From Tenacibaculum ovolyticum DSM 18103 (GTDB taxonomy: Bacteria > Bacteroidota > Bacteroidia > Flavobacteriales > Flavobacteriaceae), in NCBI RefSeq assembly GCF_000430545.1, contig NZ_AUMF01000018.1, positions 37,266-101,265 of the forward strand: a DNA stretch of 64,000 bases, read 5' to 3'. The position numbers and the translations under genes are program-made. This document shows, piece by piece, positions 18,179-26,168 of this stretch (position 1 is the first letter of the stretch; each line of letters opens with the position of its first letter). The notes below the pieces were generated by a model. The model was not told the DNA's origin and did not search any database. It worked only from the letters and a program-made list of their open reading frames with translations.

Positions 18179-19150
18179 TTACACTTTTCTACTCATTAAG
18201 TTTTCACCGAATAAACGAAGACCCTTTTTAGCAGTTTCACTAACGTTTAAAGGAGTTAAGCTTTCAAAAGCCTTATTTGTGTAGTACTCAATTAGTTCGT
18301 GTGTATGACTAGGTATTTTATTCGCAGAAAAAATAGCAGAAACAGTATTTATTTTTTCTGAAATATTTTTTTGATCTTCATTGTAAAGCGTGTGTAATTT
18401 TTCTTTGTCAGCATCATTTGCGACTTCTAGAGCTTTTAAATAGAGAAAAGTTTTCTTGTTTTCAATAATATCTCCACCAACTTGCTTTCCAAAAGTTTCA
18501 GGATTACCGTAAGTATCTAAATAATCATCTTGTAACTGAAAAGCAATTCCAAGATTTAAACCATAATTATACAAATGCTGTGCCTGGTCTTCTGTTGCTT
18601 CTGCTACGATTGCACCCATTTTTAAGGCTGCAGCAACTAAAACAGATGTTTTTAGCGTAATCATTTTAATATACTCATCAATAGTAACATCGTTTCTAGT
18701 TTCAAAATCAACATCTAATTGCTGACCATCGCAAACCTCAAGAGCCGTTTTACTAAATAATTGTGCTAGTTTTTGAAAAACAGTAGGACTGTAGTTTTCA
18801 AAATATTGATACGCTAAAATTAGCATAGCATCACCAGATAAAATACCCCTATTAATATCCCACTTTTCATGAACTGTTTGATTACCTCTTCGTAGAGGAG
18901 CATCATCCATTATATCATCATGAACGAGTGTGAAATTATGAAAAACTTCTACCGCTAATGCGGCAGGCATTGCTTTGGTGTAGCTTCCTGAAAAAATATC
19001 AGAAGCAATAAGTGTTAAAACTGGTCTAATTCTTTTTCCTCCTATTTGAAGAATGTAGTCAATAGGTTCGTAAAGGTTTTTAGGTTCTCTTATAATTTTA
19101 TTAGAATCTAAGTAAGATAAAAAGTCTGACTGATATTGTAGTATGTCCAA
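18179..19150 (-). CDS. polyprenyl (farnesyl/geranylgeranyl-type) diphosphate synthase
   Basis: The 323-residue enzyme condenses isopentenyl diphosphate units with an allylic diphosphate. It has GGKRIRP at 37-43, the first aspartate-rich motif DDIMD at 78-82 followed by APLRRG, and the second motif QDDYLD at 207-212 with GKQVGGDI after it. The start codon is TTG: an in-frame stop lies two codons upstream and the next internal ATG is about residue 61, inside the fold. Chain length cannot be set safely, though Ala/Phe near the first motif suggest a short to medium product. It is divergent from tetR and shares a 125-base intergenic region with it. Confidence 0.92.
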   Translation of the reverse strand: MDILQYQSDFLSYLDSNKIIREPKNLYEPIDYILQIGGKRIRPVLTLIASDIFSGSYTKAMPAALAVEVFHNFTLVHDDIMDDAPLRRGNQTVHEKWDINRGILSGDAMLILAYQYFENYSPTVFQKLAQLFSKTALEVCDGQQLDVDFETRNDVTIDEYIKMITLKTSVLVAAALKMGAIVAEATEDQAQHLYNYGLNLGIAFQLQDDYLDTYGNPETFGKQVGGDIIENKKTFLYLKALEVANDADKEKLHTLYNEDQKNISEKINTVSAIFSANKIPSHTHELIEYYTNKAFESLTPLNVSETAKKGLRLFGENLMSRKV

Positions 19151-19224
19151 ATCTTAAAATTTTTGTAAAAATACGTTAAACAAAAATTTTAGAAAGAAGA
19201 GAATGTTAAAAAAACATTAAAACG

Positions 19225-19256
19225 CAGGAAACTTTTTTTGTTTCTAAAGTTTCCTG
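19225..19256. promoter_or_regulatory. 11-bp perfect dyad in front of tetR, probable TetR operator
   Basis: CAGGAAACTTT (19225-19235) and AAAGTTTCCTG (19246-19256) form a perfect inverted repeat with a 10-base spacer. It ends 3 bases before the TACATTTG promoter box of tetR, where a bound repressor would block transcription. No T-run follows it, so it is not a terminator. A smaller dyad, AATGTT/AACATT, lies at 19202-19218. Confidence 0.65.
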
Positions 19257-19259
19257 TTG

Positions 19260-19267
19260 TACATTTG
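19260..19267 (+). promoter_or_regulatory. TAnnTTTG promoter of the tetR-efflux operon
   Basis: TACATTTG ends 8 bases before the ATG at 19276. Transcription starting about 5-8 bases after the box would give an almost leaderless message. Confidence 0.65.
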
Positions 19268-19275
19268 CCACGATT

Positions 19276-19887
19276 ATGAGAGATAAAATTATAGATAAGG
19301 CAGGTGAAATGTTTTTAAACCTAGGGTTTAAAAGTATTACGATGGATGATATAGCAAGAGAGCTTGGGATATCAAAAAAAACTTTGTATAAACATTTTTC
19401 AAAGAAAACTGAATTAGTAGATGCAAGTACAGAGGCAGTTCATAATACCATAAATGAAACGATTATTAATATTAAAGAAAAAAAATATAATGCCATTGAG
19501 GAGGAGTTTACTGTAAAAGCCATTTTTAAAGAAATGTTTAAAAACGCGAAAACTTCACCAATGTATCAACTAAAAAAATACTACCCAGAAACATATACCA
19601 AGTTAATGGAGCGAGAAGTATGCATGTTTAGAGATTGTAATATAGATAATCTCGAAAAAGGTATTGAACAAGGTCTTTATCGTGAAAATTTAGAAATAGA
19701 TTTGATAGTAAATTTTTATTTCACATTACTTTTTGGTGTTTTTGAAAGTGAAATGTACGGTAGTGAAATGCAAGAATTAATTAAGGTAGAATATAAAATT
19801 TTAGAATACCATATAAGAGCAATTTCAACTGAAAAGGGATTGCAAGAATTAGAAAAACAATTAAAAATAATAAATAAAAATAATTAA
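19276..19887 (+). CDS. TetR/AcrR-family transcriptional regulator
   Basis: This 203-residue protein has a TetR DNA-binding domain at its N-terminus: AGEMFLNLGFKSITMDDIARELGISKKTLYKHFSKKTELV, about residues 8-47. The C-terminal helical part is a divergent ligand pocket. It is the first gene of an operon with an outer membrane channel, an adaptor and an RND pump, and the next start is 5 bases downstream. The usual role is repression of this pump until a toxic ligand binds. The dyad at 19225-19256 is the likely operator. Confidence 0.93.
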   Translation: MRDKIIDKAGEMFLNLGFKSITMDDIARELGISKKTLYKHFSKKTELVDASTEAVHNTINETIINIKEKKYNAIEEEFTVKAIFKEMFKNAKTSPMYQLKKYYPETYTKLMEREVCMFRDCNIDNLEKGIEQGLYRENLEIDLIVNFYFTLLFGVFESEMYGSEMQELIKVEYKILEYHIRAISTEKGLQELEKQLKIINKNN

Positions 19888-19892
19888 AATAA

Positions 19893-21242
19893 ATGAAAAG
19901 GCACCTGCATATTTTATATATATTCTTTGTTGTGGGAACCATGAGTTCTCAAGAAAAACAAATAGAATTATCAATGAATGAAGCCATTGATTATGCTTTA
20001 AAAAATAGTTATGATAATAGAGTTGCTAACAAAAATATTGATGCAGCTAAGCAAAAAAAATGGGAAACAACTACAATAGGTTTACCGCAAATAGATGCAA
20101 AAGTAGATTATCAGAATTGGTTAAAACAACAGGTTTCTTTGTTACCTGCAAAATTGTTTGATCCAACAGCACCAGCTGACGCTTTTGCTCCAGTTACTTT
20201 TGGAACGAAACAGAATTTAAATGCAACAATTACATTAAAGCAATTACTTTTTGATGGTTCGTATCTAGTAGGATTACAATCTGCAAAAACATACTTGCAA
20301 ATTTCTAAACAAGCGAAACAAAAAACAGAATTAGGTACAAGAGAAGCTGTAATTAATGCTTATGGTAATGTTTTAGTTACTGAAAAGAGTATTGAAATAT
20401 TATTAAGAAATAAAAAAGTAAATGATGGTCTTTTAAGAGAAACAAAACTTTCTTTTGATAATGGTTTGGCAGAAGAGGAACAAGTTGAGCAGTTTGAGAT
20501 AACTAAAGGAAATATTGATAATAATATTAGATCTGCGAATCGATTAAAAGTTATTGCTTATAAAATGTTAAACATTACGCTAGGTAATGATATAAGTACA
20601 AAATTAACTTTAACTGACGATTTAGATAGTTTAGTACTTTCTAACACTGATTTAAGTTTAGTTTCTCACGATTTCAATTTAAAAAGTCATATAGATTTTA
20701 AGATTGCTCAAAACGATAGAGAAAGTAAGCGTTTATTAATGCGATTGGAACAAAGTAAAGCTTTACCAAGTTTAAGCGCTTTTGTAAACTATGGTCAGGT
20801 AGCAAATTCAAATACATTTACTTTTTTAGATAGTGAGCAACAGTGGTTTGATTCTTCACTTTTAGGAGTGAGTTTAAATATTCCGATTTTTAGTAGTTTT
20901 AAAAGAAGGTCTAAAACCAAACAGGCTAAAATAGCTTTAGAAACGGCAGATATTCGTTTAGAAGAAATAAAATTAAAGCTAAAATTACAGGCTGAGAATG
21001 CTAAAAGTGATTATCAATTAAGTATTGATACGTATCAAACAGCAAAAAGAAATCTTAATTTATCTGAAAGAATTGAAAAGAAACAGCAAATAAAATTTAA
21101 CGAAGGAATTACTACAAGTTTTGATTTGTTGCAAGCACAAAATCAATTGTATACACAACAAAATAATTACATACAATCGATGCTAAATATTATTGCAAGC
21201 AAAGCAACATTAGAAAACGCATTAAACATACCAATTAAATAA
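19893..21242 (+). CDS. TolC-family outer membrane efflux channel
   Basis: The 449-residue protein has a signal peptide (VVGTMSSQ end) and two repeated outer-membrane-efflux (OEP) halves. Each begins with a long helix and has the typical KQLLFDGSYLVGLQSAK and NIPIFSSFKRRSKTKQAK strands. LSMNEAIDYALKNSYDNRVANKNI at about 25-48 is the usual TolC opening. It forms the trimeric channel that joins the adaptor and RND pump encoded next. It lies 13 bases before the adaptor gene. Confidence 0.94.
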   Translation: MKRHLHILYIFFVVGTMSSQEKQIELSMNEAIDYALKNSYDNRVANKNIDAAKQKKWETTTIGLPQIDAKVDYQNWLKQQVSLLPAKLFDPTAPADAFAPVTFGTKQNLNATITLKQLLFDGSYLVGLQSAKTYLQISKQAKQKTELGTREAVINAYGNVLVTEKSIEILLRNKKVNDGLLRETKLSFDNGLAEEEQVEQFEITKGNIDNNIRSANRLKVIAYKMLNITLGNDISTKLTLTDDLDSLVLSNTDLSLVSHDFNLKSHIDFKIAQNDRESKRLLMRLEQSKALPSLSAFVNYGQVANSNTFTFLDSEQQWFDSSLLGVSLNIPIFSSFKRRSKTKQAKIALETADIRLEEIKLKLKLQAENAKSDYQLSIDTYQTAKRNLNLSERIEKKQQIKFNEGITTSFDLLQAQNQLYTQQNNYIQSMLNIIASKATLENALNIPIK

Positions 21243-21255
21243 AAATCAACTAGAA

Positions 21256-22473
21256 ATGAAAAAAATATATACATTATTAACCGTAAGTTTAATTCTTCTT
21301 TCCTGCGGAAAAAAAGAAGCTGTTTCTGTAGAAGAATTAGTTTCAGAAGGAACTATTAAAGAATTAAGAACAAGAAAGGCTGAAATTACAACTAATTTAG
21401 AAGCTATTAATATTGATTTAAAAGCTGTAAATGATGCAATTTCGAAATTAGATACTGTTAAAAAGTTACCGTTAATAACAACTATAGTTACTAAAGAAGA
21501 GGTTTTTAATCATTACTTAGAGCTTCAAGGAAACGTAAAAACAAAACAAAATGTTTTAGTGTATCCAGAAATGCCAGGTATATTAAGAAGAGTATATGTA
21601 AAAGAAGGACAGCGTGTTGCTAAAGGACAATTATTGGCTACAATTGATGATGGCGGATTAAGTCAGCAAATAGCACAATTAAAAATACAAGAACAATTAT
21701 CTAAAACAACATACGAACGTCAAAAACGATTATGGGACCAAAAAATAGGTTCTGAAATTCAATTTTTACAAGCAAAAGCATCGTATGAAGCACAAACAAA
21801 TGCGGTTAAACAATTAAGACGTCAACAGGGTAAATCGGTAGTTAGAGCACCGTTTTCAGGAGTTATTGATGATGTTATGAAAGAACCAGGTACGGTTTTA
21901 GCGCCAGGTCAAGGTTCTGAAATATTTAGAGTTGTAAACCTAAACAACATGTATATTGAAGCAGAGGTTCCAGAAAGTTATATTAAAAATGTAACAAAAG
22001 GAAAAAAGGTAGAGGTATTCTTTCCTGTACTAGGAAAAATGGTTGAAGCAAAAATTCGTCAAGTAGGAAATTTTATAAATCCTAGCAATAGAGCTTTTAA
22101 AGTTGAAATTTATGTGCCAAATAAATCAGGAGATATTAAACCAAATTTAACAGCACGATTAAAAATTAACGACTATACGAGTGAAAAAGCAATTTTAATA
22201 CCGCAAAGTATTATTTCTGAAAATGCTGAAGGTGAACAATATGTGTATTTAGTAGGAGATAAAAAAGAAAATAAATACGCAACTGCAAACAAAACAATTA
22301 TCGAAACGGGTAAAACTCAAGGTGATGTTATAGAGGTTTTAAATACAAAGATAATTACTAAAAAGAACGGTGTATCTGAAGTGTTGTTAAAGCCAATGAA
22401 CGCAGGTTTTGAAGTTATTAGTGAAGGAGCACGTAGTGTGAATGATGGTCAGAAAGTAGAAATTAAAAATTAG
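21256..22473 (+). CDS. RND efflux periplasmic adaptor (MFP), lipoprotein
   Basis: This 405-residue protein starts with a lipoprotein signal (LILLSCGKK, Cys17). A coiled-coil stretch follows (about 30-70), then the biotinyl-lipoyl half VYPEMPGILRRVYVKEGQRVAKGQLLATI, a hairpin helix pair, the second lipoyl half RAPFSGVIDDV, and a beta-barrel. It links the inner membrane pump to the TolC channel. The N-terminal coiled coil before the lipoyl domain is longer than in AcrA. Gene order tetR-tolC-adaptor-pump is common in Flavobacteriaceae. Confidence 0.94.
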   Translation: MKKIYTLLTVSLILLSCGKKEAVSVEELVSEGTIKELRTRKAEITTNLEAINIDLKAVNDAISKLDTVKKLPLITTIVTKEEVFNHYLELQGNVKTKQNVLVYPEMPGILRRVYVKEGQRVAKGQLLATIDDGGLSQQIAQLKIQEQLSKTTYERQKRLWDQKIGSEIQFLQAKASYEAQTNAVKQLRRQQGKSVVRAPFSGVIDDVMKEPGTVLAPGQGSEIFRVVNLNNMYIEAEVPESYIKNVTKGKKVEVFFPVLGKMVEAKIRQVGNFINPSNRAFKVEIYVPNKSGDIKPNLTARLKINDYTSEKAILIPQSIISENAEGEQYVYLVGDKKENKYATANKTIIETGKTQGDVIEVLNTKIITKKNGVSEVLLKPMNAGFEVISEGARSVNDGQKVEIKN

Positions 22474-22559
22474 AAAACACTGCTATTATTGTAACAAAGA
22501 AATTTCACTCAATAAAAAATATCGTTTTCTGTTTTACGAAAATGAAAAAATAAATAAAA

Positions 22560-25500
22560 ATGACTGACAAACAAAAAAAGCAAGTCGATAAAGAATTTGG
22601 AATGTCATCGTGGGCAATTAATAATAAAACGACCATTTATGTAATAATGGTAATGATATTCTTTTTAGGTATTTCAGCCTATTTTAGCATGCCTCGAGAA
22701 AATTTTCCAGAAATTAAAGAGACGAAGATTTATATTAGCTCGGTATACCCAGGGAACACAGCCGAAGATATAGAGAAGTTAATTACCGATCCGCTAGAGG
22801 ATAAATTAAAAACGGTAAGTAATTTGGTAAAGATTACATCAACATCTCAAGAAGATTACTCTATGGTAATTATTGAGTTTGATGAAAATATTACTGTAGA
22901 ACAAGCAAAGCAAAAAGTAAAAGATGAAGTAGATTCTAAAACATCTGGTGAAGATTGGCCAACATTTAATGGGGCGAAAGTAGAACCAAATATTTTTGAA
23001 TTAAGTATGTCTGAAGAAGTGCCAATTCTTAATATTAATATTTCTGGAGATTATCCTGTTTATAAGCTAAAAGAATTTGGAGAGTATTTACAAGATGAAA
23101 TTGAAGATTTAAATGAAATTAAGAAAGTAGATATTCGTGGTGCTCAAGATAAAGAAGTTGAGGTTGCTGTAGATATTTATAAGATGATGGCTGCTCAAGT
23201 AAGTTTTAACGACATTACACAGGCAATTCAAAATGGAAATATGACGATGTCTGCAGGTAATTTAATATCAAGCGGACAAAGACGTACGATTAGAATAATT
23301 GGTGAAATAAATACACCTTCAGAACTAGGTAATTTTGTTGTAAAAGCAGAAAAAGGTAATTCTATTTACTTGAAAGATGTTGCTGAAGTTTCGTTTAAAG
23401 ACAAAGATAAAACAACTTATGCAAGAGAGTTTGGGCATGAAGTAGTAATGCTTGATGTTAAGAAACGTGCTGGTAAAAATATGGTAGATGCCGCTAATCA
23501 GGCAATTGAAATTGTTAAGAAGGCTAAAGCAGATGTTTTTCCATCAGATTTAAAAGTAACGATTGCAAATGATCAATCTTCAAAGACTATTGGGCAAGTA
23601 GATGATTTAGTAAATAATATCATTTTTGGAGTTATTTTAGTTGTGGTTGTCTTAATGTTTTTCCTTGGATTTAAGAATGCAGTATTTGTAGGATTTGCAA
23701 TTCCAATGTCTATGTTTATGTCTTTAATGATTTTAAACCTATTAGGCTATACATTAAATACCATGATTCTTTTTGGTCTTATTATGGGGCTCGGAATGTT
23801 GGTTGATAACGGAATTGTAGTTGTTGAAAACGTTTATCGTTTGATGGATGAAGAGGGAATGACTAGGGTTGAAGCTGCTAAAAAAGGAATTGGTGAAATT
23901 GCATTTCCTATTATAATTTCTACAGCAACAACAGTTGCTGCATTTATTCCTTTAGGATTGTGGCCAGGAGTTATGGGGCAGTTTATGATTATTTTACCTA
24001 TAACATTATCAACAGTATTAGGGTCATCACTATTTGTAGCTATTTTCTTTAATTCGGTTTTAGTATCTCAGTACATGAATACTGAAGATAAAAACATGCC
24101 AATGAAGCAAATTATTATAATGACAAGTGTTATGGTCGTTTTAGGATTGTTGGTTGTTATTTTTGGTGGAGCTTATAGCGCTTTAGGAACCTTAATGGTT
24201 TTTACAGCAATTATGTTGTGGGCATATAGATTGTTTTTAAGAAATTGGGCTAACTCTTTTCAAAATAAAGTATTACCGCGTTTAGAAGCTTGGTACGAAA
24301 GAATGTTAAGAAAAGCGTTGTCAGGTAAGAAGCCATATTTCTTAACACTAGGAACTTTTGCTTTGTTGATTGTAGCTTTTATGGCATTTGGTATGTCATT
24401 AGGGTCGCAAAGAACAAAAGTTGAATTTTTCCCAGATAATAAGCCAAATCAGATTATTGTATATATCGAGTATCCTCAAGGAACAGATATTGAGAAAACA
24501 AATGCAATTACAAAACAGATAGAGCAAAAAGTGTTTACTGTTTTAAATGAAGATACCTACATGGATAGTACTCATAATTTCTTAGTAGAGAGTACGGTTT
24601 CTCAAGTAGGAGCTGGAGCTGGGAATCCACAAACAGATGGAGGTTCATCAGCTGAGTTACCACATAAAGGAAAAATAACAGCCTCTATGCGTGAGTATAA
24701 ATATCGTAAAGGTGAAGACAGTGAAGAATTAAGACAAAAGGTTCAAAAAGCTTTAGTGGGGATTTACCCAGGGGTTTTAATATCTGTAGAGAAAGATGCT
24801 AATGGACCACCAGTAGGATCACCAATTAATATTGAAATTCAAGGAGATGACTATAGAGAGTTAATTGCGACTTCTGAGAGAATGCGAGATTTTATTAATA
24901 CAAGAAGTATTGCTGGTATTGATGAGTTAAAAATTGATGTAAATCGTGATAAGCCAGGAATGCAAGTAGTGGTTGATCGTAAAAAGGCAGGGGAGTTAAT
25001 GGTAAGTGCTGGACAAGTAGGGCAGCAATTGCGTAACTCAATCTTTGGAGCGAAAGCGGGAGTTTATAAAGAAAATGGTGAAGATTATGATATTTATGTT
25101 CGTTTTAATAAAGAGGATAGGTACAATACAAGTGCTATTTTTAATCAGCGAATTACGTTTAAAGATCAGTCAACTGGTAAAACCAAAGAAGTGCCTGTTT
25201 CTGCGATAGCAAAACAAACAAATAGCTCAGGGTTTAGTGCTATTAAGCATAAAGCTGTTAAGCGAGTTGTTACTATATATTCTGCATTAGCACCAGGTTA
25301 TACTGATGCAGGTGCCATTGTGAATCAGATTAGAAATGAAATGAAAAATTTCAAGAATTTACCTAAAGGTATTAATATTGATTATACAGGGCAGATTGAA
25401 GAGCAAAATAAACAAATGAAATTTTTAGTAGGTGCTTTCTTTACTGGACTAGGATTGATATTCTTTATTTTAATTTTCCAGTTTAATTCAATTTCAAAAC

Positions 25501-26030
25501 CAGGAATTATTATGTTGGCAATATTCTTAAGTTTTATAGGGGTATTTGGAGGATTGGTAATTTCAGGAGCATCATTTGTAATTATGATGACCATGATGGG
25601 AATTATATCTCTCGCAGGTATTGTGGTGAATAACGGAGTTGTATTGTTGGATTATGCAGAATTGTTAATAGATCGGAAAAAGATAACAGAAGGTGTTGCT
25701 GAAAATGATTACTTAAGTAAAGAGCATTTATTTGAAAGCATTGTTAAGGCGGGTAGAGCACGTTTACGTCCTGTTTTATTAACAGCAATAACTACTATTT
25801 TAGGGTTAATACCACTAGCAATAGGTTTAAATATTAATTTTTTCACATTGTTTAGTGAGTTGAATCCTCATATTTATTTTGGAGGAGATAACGTAGTGTT
25901 CTGGGGCCCATTAGCATGGACTGTAATTTACGGATTGTTAATAGCAACATTCCTAACTTTAATAGTAGTGCCAATATTATTTTACTTAATCACAAGGTTT
26001 AAAATGTGGTTACGATTAAAAATGGCTTAA
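22560..26030 (+). CDS. RND-family inner membrane efflux pump
   Basis: The 1156-residue protein has 12 predicted membrane helices and two large periplasmic loops. It carries the HAE-type opening (PRENFPEI, SVYPGNTAEDIEKLITDPLE) and the helix-4 segment GLGMLVDNGIVVVENVYR. Residues 416-417 are Asp-Asn where AcrB-type pumps usually have Asp-Asp, so one proton-relay acid is replaced. It is about 100 residues longer than AcrB. The extra length includes SAELPHKGKITASMREYKYR and hydrophobic insertions near residues 510-560. An 86-base gap separates it from the adaptor. The substrate is unknown, and the Asp-Asn form is common in this flavobacterial subgroup as far as I recall. Confidence 0.94.
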   Translation: MTDKQKKQVDKEFGMSSWAINNKTTIYVIMVMIFFLGISAYFSMPRENFPEIKETKIYISSVYPGNTAEDIEKLITDPLEDKLKTVSNLVKITSTSQEDYSMVIIEFDENITVEQAKQKVKDEVDSKTSGEDWPTFNGAKVEPNIFELSMSEEVPILNINISGDYPVYKLKEFGEYLQDEIEDLNEIKKVDIRGAQDKEVEVAVDIYKMMAAQVSFNDITQAIQNGNMTMSAGNLISSGQRRTIRIIGEINTPSELGNFVVKAEKGNSIYLKDVAEVSFKDKDKTTYAREFGHEVVMLDVKKRAGKNMVDAANQAIEIVKKAKADVFPSDLKVTIANDQSSKTIGQVDDLVNNIIFGVILVVVVLMFFLGFKNAVFVGFAIPMSMFMSLMILNLLGYTLNTMILFGLIMGLGMLVDNGIVVVENVYRLMDEEGMTRVEAAKKGIGEIAFPIIISTATTVAAFIPLGLWPGVMGQFMIILPITLSTVLGSSLFVAIFFNSVLVSQYMNTEDKNMPMKQIIIMTSVMVVLGLLVVIFGGAYSALGTLMVFTAIMLWAYRLFLRNWANSFQNKVLPRLEAWYERMLRKALSGKKPYFLTLGTFALLIVAFMAFGMSLGSQRTKVEFFPDNKPNQIIVYIEYPQGTDIEKTNAITKQIEQKVFTVLNEDTYMDSTHNFLVESTVSQVGAGAGNPQTDGGSSAELPHKGKITASMREYKYRKGEDSEELRQKVQKALVGIYPGVLISVEKDANGPPVGSPINIEIQGDDYRELIATSERMRDFINTRSIAGIDELKIDVNRDKPGMQVVVDRKKAGELMVSAGQVGQQLRNSIFGAKAGVYKENGEDYDIYVRFNKEDRYNTSAIFNQRITFKDQSTGKTKEVPVSAIAKQTNSSGFSAIKHKAVKRVVTIYSALAPGYTDAGAIVNQIRNEMKNFKNLPKGINIDYTGQIEEQNKQMKFLVGAFFTGLGLIFFILIFQFNSISKPGIIMLAIFLSFIGVFGGLVISGASFVIMMTMMGIISLAGIVVNNGVVLLDYAELLIDRKKITEGVAENDYLSKEHLFESIVKAGRARLRPVLLTAITTILGLIPLAIGLNINFFTLFSELNPHIYFGGDNVVFWGPLAWTVIYGLLIATFLTLIVVPILFYLITRFKMWLRLKMA

Positions 26031-26070
26031 TATATAGGATACTTTTTTAAAAAAAATATTTTGTTAACTG

Positions 26071-26109
26071 AAAAGAGGGTTGAAAGTTTTATGCTTTCAA
26101 CCCTCTTTT
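26071..26109. terminator. strong bidirectional terminator after the RND operon
   Basis: Sixteen-base arms AAAAGAGGGTTGAAAG (26071-26086) and CTTTCAACCCTCTTTT (26094-26109) pair perfectly over a 7-base loop. T-rich tails lie on both strands. Confidence 0.92.
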
Positions 26110-26113
26110 ATTT

Positions 26114-26150
26114 AAATTTATTTCGTCATAGCGAAGCACGAAGTAAATTT
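26114..26150. repeat. 13-bp near-perfect hairpin containing a CGTCAT core
   Basis: AAATTTATTTCGT (26114-26126) pairs with ACGAAGTAAATTT (26138-26150), with one T-G wobble. It stands 4 bases after the terminator and 18 bases before the TonB-receptor stop. A CGTCAT core also occurs in the elements at 38823-38950 and 55205-55232, so it may be a dispersed intergenic repeat. Confidence 0.5.
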
Positions 26151-26168
26151 TTCATTTATTCAAATTAA

